NCBI GenBank assembly: GCA_002428685.1
Contig: DIXL01000008.1
Span: 1 to 41,539, forward strand
From: Cloacimonetes bacterium UBA6081
GTDB lineage: Bacteria; Cloacimonadota; Cloacimonadia; Cloacimonadales; Cloacimonadaceae
DNA length: 41,539 bases
Direction: 5' to 3'
Shown here: piece after piece, positions 32,268-39,921 of the stretch
Layout of the letters: every line of letters begins with the position of its first letter
How positions within the stretch are numbered: the stretch's first letter is position 1
Program-made: the position numbers and the translations under genes
Notes under the pieces: generated by a model
What the model saw: only the letters and a program-made list of their open reading frames with translations
Databases searched by the model: none
What the model was told of the DNA's origin: nothing

Positions 32268-34475
32268 CTATTTCATCAGCATCATTTTACGAACCTGCAC
32301 CTTGTCGGATGCTTGAAGACGGTAGAGATATACTCCCGAGGAAACTAATTGGCCAGTGGCATCCCTGCCATCCCAAACCAGGTTGTGTTCTCCTGCGTAT
32401 AAACCATTCCAGCTTTTCACAATCTGGCCTTTTAAGTTGATGATTTCCAAGAGTCCCGTATGTCCCTTGGTAATACTGAAACTGATAGTAGTAGATGGAT
32501 TAAAGGGATTTGGCCAGTTTGTAAGATTTACGGGTATCTGAACATTGTCATCATTTGCGACAGGAGTTATATGGATAACAGCCGGAACCGACTCTCCTGC
32601 AACGTATTGTGCTGTGATCCACACAGTGTAGTTCTGGCCTATTGTCAAGCCAGTAAAAATCCAGTAAGACTCTGTAGTAGATGTAAATAAGACTCCATCC
32701 AGATAGATATTATAGTGTTCAAAAGGTGAGGTGCTTCCAGCAGTGGGTGTTTCCCAAGTAACCATAATCTCTGCACCTGAGGTGGCAACTGGATTCAAAG
32801 GTGGATTTAGCACAGCGGCAGAATACATAAGATTCCGATAGAATTTCAGGGTTCCATCGTAGTCTCCCAAAACCAGGTCCAGATCGCCATCTTGATCCAA
32901 ATCAACCAGGGCTGGAGCAGCATTTTGGTCGGTAGTAATGCCTGCAAACAGCGTGGTATTTTGTCCCCAACCCAATCCCTGCCATAAATAGCACTTCAAA
33001 TCACCCCACATATCTCCCGCCAAAAAGTCCCAATCGCCATCGTAGTCTATGTCCGCGATTGTGGGGGAGCAATTTGTCCCCACATCAATAGTGCCAAAAT
33101 AAGTGCTTTCAAGCAGCCAATTGGGAGCAGTGGGTGTGCCTTGATTGGCATAGTAGAAAATATTGCCAGCTTCATTTCCAGCTACCAAGTCCAAATCCCC
33201 ATCACCATCCATATCCAGCAAACGAGGGACGCTCCAACCTCCCAAGGATATATTAGTTAGGTAGAAGGACTCATAGAAAAACCCAATTCCGGTATTGCGG
33301 TGATAGAAAAGCTGCCCATTTAGATCACCAACTATGGCATCTGGTAAGTTGTCACCATTCACATCGCCGATAGCCACTGCAGCATAGATAGAATGATCGA
33401 TACTGGCAAAATAGGCATGATCGGCCTGCCAGGCAGGTGCATTGGGCGTTCCGATATTGTGGTAAAATTTGATATCGCCCATTTGGCTGCCGCTTATCAT
33501 ATCCAAATCGCCGTCGGCGTCCCAATCGTAAAACACGGGACTGCTGGCTCCGCCCACATCTATCACTCCGCCAAACAAAGACATGTTTTGCTGCCAGACG
33601 GGGTTTGATGCTGTTCCTGTGTTTACATAATATTGCAGTGGGCCGGAAGCGGTTCCAAATACCAGATCGTAGAGGCCATCGTTATTCAAATCTACCAAAT
33701 CGGGTGAGTTCCAGTAATCTGTCATGCCCAGGCCGGCAAAGAGCGTGGAATTGGGTTGCCAATTGGGGATTGAGGCATTGCCGTCGTTTTGATAGTAGAT
33801 AAAACCGTGAGAATCGCGTCCGCATAGGATGTCCATATCCCCATCGCTGTCAAAATCGCAGAAGACAGGATAGGCATAGAGGCCTATATCACCAATAACT
33901 TGCATGGCAGATTCGCTGAATTGCCCCAGGGTGGGAGAACCTGTGTTTGTGTAAAGCCGTACTGCTCCATCTTCGCTTAGCCCCACCACCATATCCAGAT
34001 CGCCGTCATTATCCACATCGGCCAGGTCCGGAACAGGATTGGAGCCAACGCTTAGCCCGGAAAAGAAACCGTTCACTTCAACATAAACCGGGGTAGTGGT
34101 GCTGCTGTTATTTTGGAAGAGATGCAAGCCTGTGTAGCCACCCGTAATCAGGTCCAGGTCGCCATCCGCATCAAGATCAGCACACACAGCCATTTCTGAG
34201 GCTAAGTATGAGATGCCGGCAAGGTAGTCTGTACCAACCGTAAAGGCTGGGATGGTGGCTGTGCCTGTGTTTTTTATAAATAAGGGAGACCTGGATGTAT
34301 TTCCCAGCCAGAAATCGCTGGCTCCGTCGCCATCTACATCGGCAAAACGAGGCTGGGAAAAGGTTAAACTGGGGATGCCACTGGGGTTGAAAACGCTGTT
34401 ATCCAGCTCCCAGGGTTGGGAAAACAGTAACTGAGCACATAGCAGTGCCAGCAGGGTAATAAGTATAACTTTCAT
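32268..34475 (-). CDS. Secreted FG-GAP/VCBS repeat protein with C-terminal sorting module
   Basis: 735 residues. A signal peptide (MKVILITLLALLCAQLLFS) is followed by about ten repeats with calcium-binding loops of the type D-x-D-x-D-G-x-x-D-hydrophobic-x-x-G, e.g. DLDADGDLDLITGG, DVDNDGDLDMVVG and DMDGDGDLDLVAG. They should form an integrin-alpha-like beta propeller. Then comes a fibronectin type III-like domain (~555-640, NPPLNPVATSGAEIMVTW) and the end with NWPNPFNPSTTISF, NLKGQIVKSW, WDGRDATG and SGVYLYRL. TAAGGAG precedes the ATG. Likely surface-exposed; ligand unknown. Confidence 0.9.
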   Translation of the reverse strand: MKVILITLLALLCAQLLFSQPWELDNSVFNPSGIPSLTFSQPRFADVDGDGASDFWLGNTSRSPLFIKNTGTATIPAFTVGTDYLAGISYLASEMAVCADLDADGDLDLITGGYTGLHLFQNNSSTTTPVYVEVNGFFSGLSVGSNPVPDLADVDNDGDLDMVVGLSEDGAVRLYTNTGSPTLGQFSESAMQVIGDIGLYAYPVFCDFDSDGDMDILCGRDSHGFIYYQNDGNASIPNWQPNSTLFAGLGMTDYWNSPDLVDLNNDGLYDLVFGTASGPLQYYVNTGTASNPVWQQNMSLFGGVIDVGGASSPVFYDWDADGDLDMISGSQMGDIKFYHNIGTPNAPAWQADHAYFASIDHSIYAAVAIGDVNGDNLPDAIVGDLNGQLFYHRNTGIGFFYESFYLTNISLGGWSVPRLLDMDGDGDLDLVAGNEAGNIFYYANQGTPTAPNWLLESTYFGTIDVGTNCSPTIADIDYDGDWDFLAGDMWGDLKCYLWQGLGWGQNTTLFAGITTDQNAAPALVDLDQDGDLDLVLGDYDGTLKFYRNLMYSAAVLNPPLNPVATSGAEIMVTWETPTAGSTSPFEHYNIYLDGVLFTSTTESYWIFTGLTIGQNYTVWITAQYVAGESVPAVIHITPVANDDNVQIPVNLTNWPNPFNPSTTISFSITKGHTGLLEIINLKGQIVKSWNGLYAGEHNLVWDGRDATGQLVSSGVYLYRLQASDKVQVRKMMLMK

Positions 34476-34575
34476 GGCTAAAACTCCTTAGGGCATATCA
34501 TATAATAATATAGTTGGTTTTTACGCAACCTACTTGTAAAAAAGAAAGCAATATTCTTTTTTGTGAAGTAGAGAT

Positions 34576-34671
34576 AAAACGCAAGTACAGGATTCCTTAT
34601 TGCGTTTTTAGAGGACGAAACGCAATAAGGAATCCTGTATTGCGTTTTGTGGGGGTTAATCGCAATAAGGA
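34576..34671. repeat. Long hairpin built from CGCAATAAGGA repeats
   Basis: Arms 34587-34607 and 34618-34638 are perfect 21-bp reverse complements (ACAGGATTCC TTATTGCGTTT on the left), and pairing continues outward as AAAACGCAA / TTGCGTTTT with one bulged G, to 34576-34648. A third CGCAATAAGGA lies at 34661-34671, two bases from the Fic stop codon. The repeat separates two minus-strand genes. It may end transcription of fic or be a mobile palindrome; nothing in it codes for protein. Confidence 0.8.
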
Positions 34672-34673
34672 AA

Positions 34674-35819
34674 CTAGGGTATGGATTCGAAGTCGAATGT
34701 CTCAAGGTATTCTCCAAAGATGAACTGGCGGTTGCGTGAATTACCTGTGATTTCTTGTATTACTCCAAGTTCCACCATTTTTTTAGCAAGACGATTGGCA
34801 GCAAAGTAGTCTAACTTAATCATCTCGATAATATCTCTGATGCTGATTACTGGATTCTGATACAATTGAAGCAGAACCAACCTGCCATTTTCTGCACTTC
34901 TGCCAAGTTTTACAATCTCACTTTCCTTGATTCGATGTAAAACCAAGATTCTATTCAATGTTCTAGCTCCATTTTCCGCCGTTTCAATCACAGCCTGCAG
35001 AAAAAACCTGACCCAATGACCCAGATCATTAGACATCCGTACCCGGCTAAGGGCATCATAGTATTCAGTTCTGTGTTGCTCAAAAAAAGCCGAGAGATAA
35101 AGTGATGGCCTGTGTAACAGCTTATTGCTAACGAGGTATAGGGTTATCAGCAGTCTGCCGATCCGTCCATTGCCATCTAAAAAAGGATGGATAGTTTCAA
35201 ATTGGTAATGTGCAATAGCGCATTTTACCAAGTGTGGCACCATGATATTGTCATTGTGCAAGAACTTTTCTAAATCGTCCAGCAATTCATTCAAATCGTT
35301 AATGTGGGGTGGTATATAAGCTGCATCAGCCAGAGATGAGCCACCAATCCAATTTTGGCTGTTTCGATACTCACCGGGGCTTTTGTGTGTTCCCCTAACT
35401 CCTTGCATCAAAATAGCATGGGTATTTCTTATCATCCTTAGCGAAAGAGGTAAGGTCTCAAGCTGAAGGATAGCTTCGTCCAAAGCTTGCACATAATTCT
35501 GAACCTCTTGCCAGTCGTCTCTTTTATCGGGGCTAACAGAATTAATGTCCATAATCACATCTCCTAATTCGGTATTTGTGCCTTCGATGCGGCTGGAAGT
35601 ATTGGCCTCTTTTAAAATATGCATGCGGATGAAAAGCTCTACATTGGGCACAATCAGGGTAAAGGCATTTAATTCTCCCAGAGACTGTGTTGCTTTTTCC
35701 AGCAAAACATTTATCCGCGCATCGTCCCAAGTCCACTCCTGATTAATTTTGCGGGGAAGAAAACTCTTGTATTGGTATTGGTTCTTATAGACTCCAGATG
35801 TAAAATTCTCGAATTTCAT
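34674..35819 (-). CDS. Fic-family AMP-transferase-like protein
   Basis: About 381 residues. The catalytic Fic motif HPFLDGNGRIGR (~209-220) is complete, with H, the acidic residue and both arginines. An N-terminal inhibitory helix motif S-S-R-I-E-G (about residue 75) marks class II, so self-inhibition is expected. PPHINDLNELLDDLEKFLH is the usual Fic-flanking block, and the C-terminal part has a winged-helix-like segment (SIRDIIEMIKLDYFAANRLAKKMVELGVI). It transfers AMP or another nucleotide to an unknown protein. The ATG at 35819 starts 5 bases after the comM stop; a TTG at 35834 would overlap comM. It may be a stand-alone regulator or part of a toxin-type system; no antitoxin gene is adjacent. 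Confidence 0.85.
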   Translation of the reverse strand: MKFENFTSGVYKNQYQYKSFLPRKINQEWTWDDARINVLLEKATQSLGELNAFTLIVPNVELFIRMHILKEANTSSRIEGTNTELGDVIMDINSVSPDKRDDWQEVQNYVQALDEAILQLETLPLSLRMIRNTHAILMQGVRGTHKSPGEYRNSQNWIGGSSLADAAYIPPHINDLNELLDDLEKFLHNDNIMVPHLVKCAIAHYQFETIHPFLDGNGRIGRLLITLYLVSNKLLHRPSLYLSAFFEQHRTEYYDALSRVRMSNDLGHWVRFFLQAVIETAENGARTLNRILVLHRIKESEIVKLGRSAENGRLVLLQLYQNPVISIRDIIEMIKLDYFAANRLAKKMVELGVIQEITGNSRNRQFIFGEYLETFDFESIP

Positions 35820-35824
35820 CTTGC

Positions 35825-37366
35825 TCAGTTCCAATACTTCCTATCCAGTGTGCGGTATTGAATGGCTTCGCTGATATCCTCGCTGTGGATATCTGTGCGA
35901 CCTTCGAGGTCTGCAATGGTGCGGGCTACCTTCAAAATGCGGTCAAAAACCCTGGCGGAATAACCCATTTTGTCAATTGCGTTTTGCAGCAAGGCATGGC
36001 TGGCATCGTCCAGAATGCAGTATTTGCGCAATTGCTTGGAATTCATCTGACTGTTATTGAAAATACCTGCTTCCTGAAAGCGTTCATGCTGGATTGCACG
36101 GGCTTTGTTTACCCTGGCACGGATATCGATGGATTTGTCTCCAGTGGGTAGCGCAGCCAGATCTGCATAGGTAACGGTTGGCACTTCCACATGGATATCT
36201 ATCCTATCCAGCAGCGGGCCGGAAACCCTGTTTCGGTAACGCATGATGGCTCCATATTCGCAGGTGCAATTGTGATTGGGGATATTTGAACCTTGATAGC
36301 CGCAGGGACAGGGATTCATGCTTGCCACTAACATGAATTCGGCGGGAAAGGTAAGGCTGCTGGCTGCGCGTGAAATAGTAACTATCCCATCCTCAAGGGG
36401 TTGCCTCAAAACCTCCAAGACAGCACGTTTAAATTCAGGCAGCTCATCCAGAAACAATACACCCCGGTGGGAAAGGCTTACTTCGCCCGGTTTTGGAAAA
36501 GCTCCGCCCCCAATTAAAGCAATGTCGCTAATCGTGTGATGGGGGCTGCGAAAAGGTCTGGTAGTAAGGATGCCGTTGCGGAAATGCTTGGATAAACCCG
36601 CCACGCTGTGTATTTTTGTGGCTTCCAGGGCTTCGTGCAGTTTCAGTTCGGGTAAAATGGTGGGTAATCTGCGTGCCAGCATGGTTTTGCCACTTCCGGG
36701 AGGCCCAATCATAATCAGGTTATGTCCTCCGGCGGCAGCAACTTCCATGGCGCGTTTCACCTGAAACTGGCCTTTCACGTCCTGCATATCCAGCGGAAAG
36801 TCGTTCAAAACCTTAAAGATGCTGTCTCTATCCACCTTGGCAGCGGGAATGGTTACCTCATTTTTCATCCAGCCTACTGTTTCCCGCAGTGATGTTACGG
36901 GGATAACGTTCAAGCCCTCTATAATAGCTGCTTCCTCAGCATTTTCCCAGGGGACAATAAGCGTATCTATATTATCCTTTTTAGCGGCTATGGCGATGGG
37001 TAGAACGCCGGTAACAGGACGAACATTGCCATCCAGCGAAAGCTCGCCGATGATGCCAATTTTTCGGTAATCTGTAACCTTGAATTCCTTATTGCACAGC
37101 AAAACAGCCACAGCTATGGGTAAATCCAGTGCAGAGCTATCTTTTTTCATGTCGGCAGGAGCTAAATTTATGGTGTATCGCTTACTTGCATAGTCATATC
37201 CGGAATTCTTGATGGCTGCAAACACACGGTCTTTGCTTTCCTTTGTTGCCGATGAAGCCATGCCAACTACGTTTACCACAAACAAGCCCGAAGTGCCATC
37301 GCACTCTGCTGTTATCTGATAAGCATCAATGCCGATTGTTGTGTACGATAAAGCTATTCCTACCAT
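35825..37366 (-). CDS. comM: ComM/YifB-family AAA+ ATPase
   Basis: 513 residues, the full family length. An N-terminal Lon-substrate-like domain (VGMASSATKESKDRV, GIIGELSLDGNVRPVTGVLP) is followed by the Mg-chelatase-type AAA+ core with Walker A GPPGSGKTMLARRLP (~218-232), Walker B GVLFLDELPEF (~304-314) and a CPCGYQG...C cysteine patch, and the C-terminal domain starting near NSKQLRKYC. ComM is a hexameric branch-migration helicase that helps integrate DNA during natural transformation. The fic gene follows closely, suggesting cotranscription. Confidence 0.92.
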   Translation of the reverse strand: MVGIALSYTTIGIDAYQITAECDGTSGLFVVNVVGMASSATKESKDRVFAAIKNSGYDYASKRYTINLAPADMKKDSSALDLPIAVAVLLCNKEFKVTDYRKIGIIGELSLDGNVRPVTGVLPIAIAAKKDNIDTLIVPWENAEEAAIIEGLNVIPVTSLRETVGWMKNEVTIPAAKVDRDSIFKVLNDFPLDMQDVKGQFQVKRAMEVAAAGGHNLIMIGPPGSGKTMLARRLPTILPELKLHEALEATKIHSVAGLSKHFRNGILTTRPFRSPHHTISDIALIGGGAFPKPGEVSLSHRGVLFLDELPEFKRAVLEVLRQPLEDGIVTISRAASSLTFPAEFMLVASMNPCPCGYQGSNIPNHNCTCEYGAIMRYRNRVSGPLLDRIDIHVEVPTVTYADLAALPTGDKSIDIRARVNKARAIQHERFQEAGIFNNSQMNSKQLRKYCILDDASHALLQNAIDKMGYSARVFDRILKVARTIADLEGRTDIHSEDISEAIQYRTLDRKYWN

Positions 37367-37743
37367 TAAGCTATCCTTTGGCTGCTATTTTAACTTAATT
37401 TGCTATATAAAAAACCCACAGTGCAGAGTCAAGCTTTTTCTGTAGGGCTTACCACGAAGAACACAACTGAATGCGAAAAAGGGGGATTTGGAAATCACCC
37501 ACCCTTGCTTTCGGGAGCTTTGGAACGCCTTGTTTTGACATAGCTACCGTAGAATAGCCAGGGCTATTTGTCGGTAGGCACCATAAAAAAAGAGGTAAAA
37601 CACTGCTCCAAACTAACACAAAATATCATTTTCGGGGATTGCTTTCCCCAAATATCCATATATTCAAGGAGTCTAATCCCCAAACTTGAGTTTTTCTCTT
37701 GACATCTGCGGCTCGTGGGTTATTTTGTTAACAGAGGTGAAAA
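37367..37743. other. Divergent intergenic region between comM and the AAA/DUF4143 gene
   Basis: 377 bases without a gene. It holds a stem-loop CTACCG...AATAGCC / GGCTATT...CGGTAG at 37544-37577 with a small internal loop, and a second GGGG/CCCC hairpin around 37636-37650. The right end contains the promoter listed at 37699. It should carry divergent promoters for both genes. Confidence 0.5.
37699..37726 (+). promoter_or_regulatory. Candidate promoter of the AAA/DUF4143 gene
   Basis: TTGACA at 37699-37704, a 16-base spacer and TATTTT at 37721-37726 place a transcript start about 10 bases before the ATG at 37744, so the 5' leader is very short but includes GAGGTG. Found by eye only. Confidence 0.4.
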
Positions 37744-38871
37744 ATGATCACACGGACTATTCACGGCAAGCTCCAAGCCTATATGCACAAGCAGCGTGCA
37801 CTTATCCTGTATGGTGCCAGGCGCACAGGTAAAACCACACTTCTAAATGCCATAGCCGAATCGATAAGCAACGTTCACTATATTAATTGTGATTTAATTG
37901 ACGGGCAGGAAGCCTTCAACTTTAAAAACAAAGAAGAACTGCAGTATAACTTTGGACAATATGCTTACCTGCTAATTGATGAAGCACAGCGGGTGGCCGA
38001 TATCGGCATCAAGCTAAAAGCCATAATAGATGCACTTCCACAGCTTCAGGTTATTGCCACAGGCTCTTCTTCGCTGGATTTGTCCAATCGGACAAATGAG
38101 CCTTTAACCGGCAGAAAGTTCGAATTCATTATTCCTCCCCTTTCAACAGCGGAGCTTTATAATTATGAAGGGATTAATGCCGTAAAAAGCGGCTTAGCTC
38201 AGCGGCTGATTTATGGTAATTATCCAGAGGTTTATTTAGAGAGAAATATGCCTCAAGAAGTAGTGAAAGAAATTGCCGGTTCATATCTGTTTAAGGATTT
38301 ACTTTCCTTTCAGGATATCAAACGCCCCGATCTGCTGAAAAAAATGCTAATTGCCTTAGCCTTTCAGCTTGGCTGCGAAGTATCATACACCGAACTGGCA
38401 AACACCGTGGGCATGGATAAAAAGACGGTGGATAGATACATTGGGCTGCTGGAACAAAGCTTCATTATTTACCGGCTTGGCTCTTTTAGCAAAAACCTGC
38501 GCAACGAGCTTAAACGTGCCAATAAAGTCTATTTTTGGGATAATGGCATCCGCAATGCCTTGATAAACAATTTCAGCCCCCTGGATAAACGCAATGACAC
38601 CGGTGCTTTGTGGGAAAACTATATCATTACTGAAAGACGCAAGCTCATGCTAACCAACCGTGCCAATTTCGATCACTATTTTTGGCGCACCACCAGCCAA
38701 CAAGAAATTGACCTTATCGAAGTGGAAAATGGCGAAATAAGTGCTTTTGAGATAAAGTGGAATCCCGAAAAGAAGGCAAAAATACCACTTTCTTTCAGCA
38801 AAGGCTACTTGGCAGCGAAAACAGCGATTATTAATCCTCAAACCTACTTGCAGCTTATGCTAAGTGGTTAG
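37744..38871 (+). CDS. AAA ATPase with C-terminal DUF4143 domain
   Basis: 375 residues. Walker A GARRTGKTT (24-32), Walker B YLLIDEAQRV (~76-85) and the sensor ATGSSSLDL (~106-114) show the ATP-binding N-terminal part. The C-terminal part has a winged-helix-like YTELANTVGMDKKTVDRYIGLLEQSFIIYRL segment and a restriction-endonuclease-like end with QQEIDLIEVENGEISAFEIKW (D-x-n-E-x-K). This ATPase plus DUF4143 plan is very common and unassigned in function; a role in DNA transactions or stress is guessed from the nuclease-like fold. It stands alone between divergent and convergent neighbours. Confidence 0.85.
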   Translation: MITRTIHGKLQAYMHKQRALILYGARRTGKTTLLNAIAESISNVHYINCDLIDGQEAFNFKNKEELQYNFGQYAYLLIDEAQRVADIGIKLKAIIDALPQLQVIATGSSSLDLSNRTNEPLTGRKFEFIIPPLSTAELYNYEGINAVKSGLAQRLIYGNYPEVYLERNMPQEVVKEIAGSYLFKDLLSFQDIKRPDLLKKMLIALAFQLGCEVSYTELANTVGMDKKTVDRYIGLLEQSFIIYRLGSFSKNLRNELKRANKVYFWDNGIRNALINNFSPLDKRNDTGALWENYIITERRKLMLTNRANFDHYFWRTTSQQEIDLIEVENGEISAFEIKWNPEKKAKIPLSFSKGYLAAKTAIINPQTYLQLMLSG

Positions 38872-38879
38872 AAGCAGTC

Positions 38880-39033
38880 CTTCAGCCCCCACTCCCACCT
38901 TTTTTCACAACTAACTCAATTTTCGGGGGTTGAAGAACTATTGTTTACAGTCGGTTATTGCCGTGTGTAGTCCTTTCAGCCTTGAAATCAGGGAATAAGT
39001 TTGAACTTGGTGAAGGCTGAAACGACTCCACAC
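38880..39033. repeat. Two inverted repeats after the AAA/DUF4143 gene
   Basis: CTTCAGCCCCC (38880-38890) pairs with GGGGGTTGAAG (38925-38935), one G-T pair. Next, a 21-bp imperfect inverted repeat lies at 38963-38983 and 39013-39033 (two mismatches; AGTC, TTTCAGCCTT and the reverse). Both sit between convergent genes, so either could terminate transcription. The rest of the gene-free stretch to 39223 shows nothing I can name. Confidence 0.6.
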
Positions 39034-39223
39034 TTGCCCAGTTGTGATGGTTTCCGCATTAGTCCTTGCCACAGTGAAAAGTGAATAAGTGATTAGTGAC
39101 TGGTGAGCGTGGCAATGACTCCTGCTGGGATGACAGGCATCGATGCAGATGGTTGTGCATGATATGGCTATACCTGCCGTTTTCAGCACTATCAACCTTA
39201 GTTGCTGCTTATTTATGTTAAGC

Positions 39224-39829
39224 TTAACTGTTTGTCCCTTCGCTTAGCTGCCAGATCTTCTGATAAAAGCCGGGGTTTTCCTGATAGTTATCCACCATCC
39301 GGTATATCCCATCCCTGCGGTAGAGAACGCCTTCATCCACCAGTTCACGCCGGACCATGCAGTAATCGTCATATATCTGCTTGATAAGCTCGTTTATTTC
39401 CTTTTCAGTGTAGTTTTTTCCGGCTTCAAACAGCTTGATTATTTCAAGATATACGATCCAGCGCTTCTTGTTCTGGGTGGGCAGACGGGTTATTCTTCCT
39501 TCACTGAAATAGGTCTGCAAAACCTTTTGCTTAAGTATTTCCGTGCGGTTGAGTTTTATTCTGTTGTTGCTTGGCATAAGCTCATTCAGTTTCATTTCCA
39601 ACATATCCTTTTTTAGATGATAAACATTGTAATACTGCACTTTAACGGGGTAAACCAGTCCCGCCTGTTGCAGCTTTTTCAGGTGTGCCGATACCGTGGA
39701 AACCGCCAGCTTTAGTGCTTCTGCGATGTCTTCCACACAGTATGCTTTGTCCAATAATAAGCTGATGATCTGCAATCTGGATTCATCCGCCAGTCCTTTA
39801 AATAGTAGCAGGGCATTCATATCCAACAT
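39224..39829 (-). CDS. ArsR-type transcription regulator with DUF2087 domain
   Basis: About 201 residues. Residues ~5-75 are an ArsR winged helix: LFKGLADESRLQIISLLLDKAYCVEDIAEALKLAVSTVSAHLKKLQQAGLV contains the recognition helix (STVSAHLKKL). No cysteine pair typical of metal sensing is visible. The C-terminal half (~110-195) fits DUF2087: KKRWIVYLEIIKLFEAGKNYTEKEINELI followed by DYCMVRRELVDEGVLYR. This combination is a common one-component regulator of unknown signal. The ATG at 39829 is used; 39820 is also possible, and the longer frame would start with TTG at 39853. Confidence 0.82.
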   Translation of the reverse strand: MLDMNALLLFKGLADESRLQIISLLLDKAYCVEDIAEALKLAVSTVSAHLKKLQQAGLVYPVKVQYYNVYHLKKDMLEMKLNELMPSNNRIKLNRTEILKQKVLQTYFSEGRITRLPTQNKKRWIVYLEIIKLFEAGKNYTEKEINELIKQIYDDYCMVRRELVDEGVLYRRDGIYRMVDNYQENPGFYQKIWQLSEGTNS

Positions 39830-39921
39830 CCATATCGTTATTTGGCGAAACAATAATCAAGCCGCTAAAACGGTCAAGATGTTTTTATGGATAGCGAAAT
39901 AGTTATAAGATTGTGAGTATC

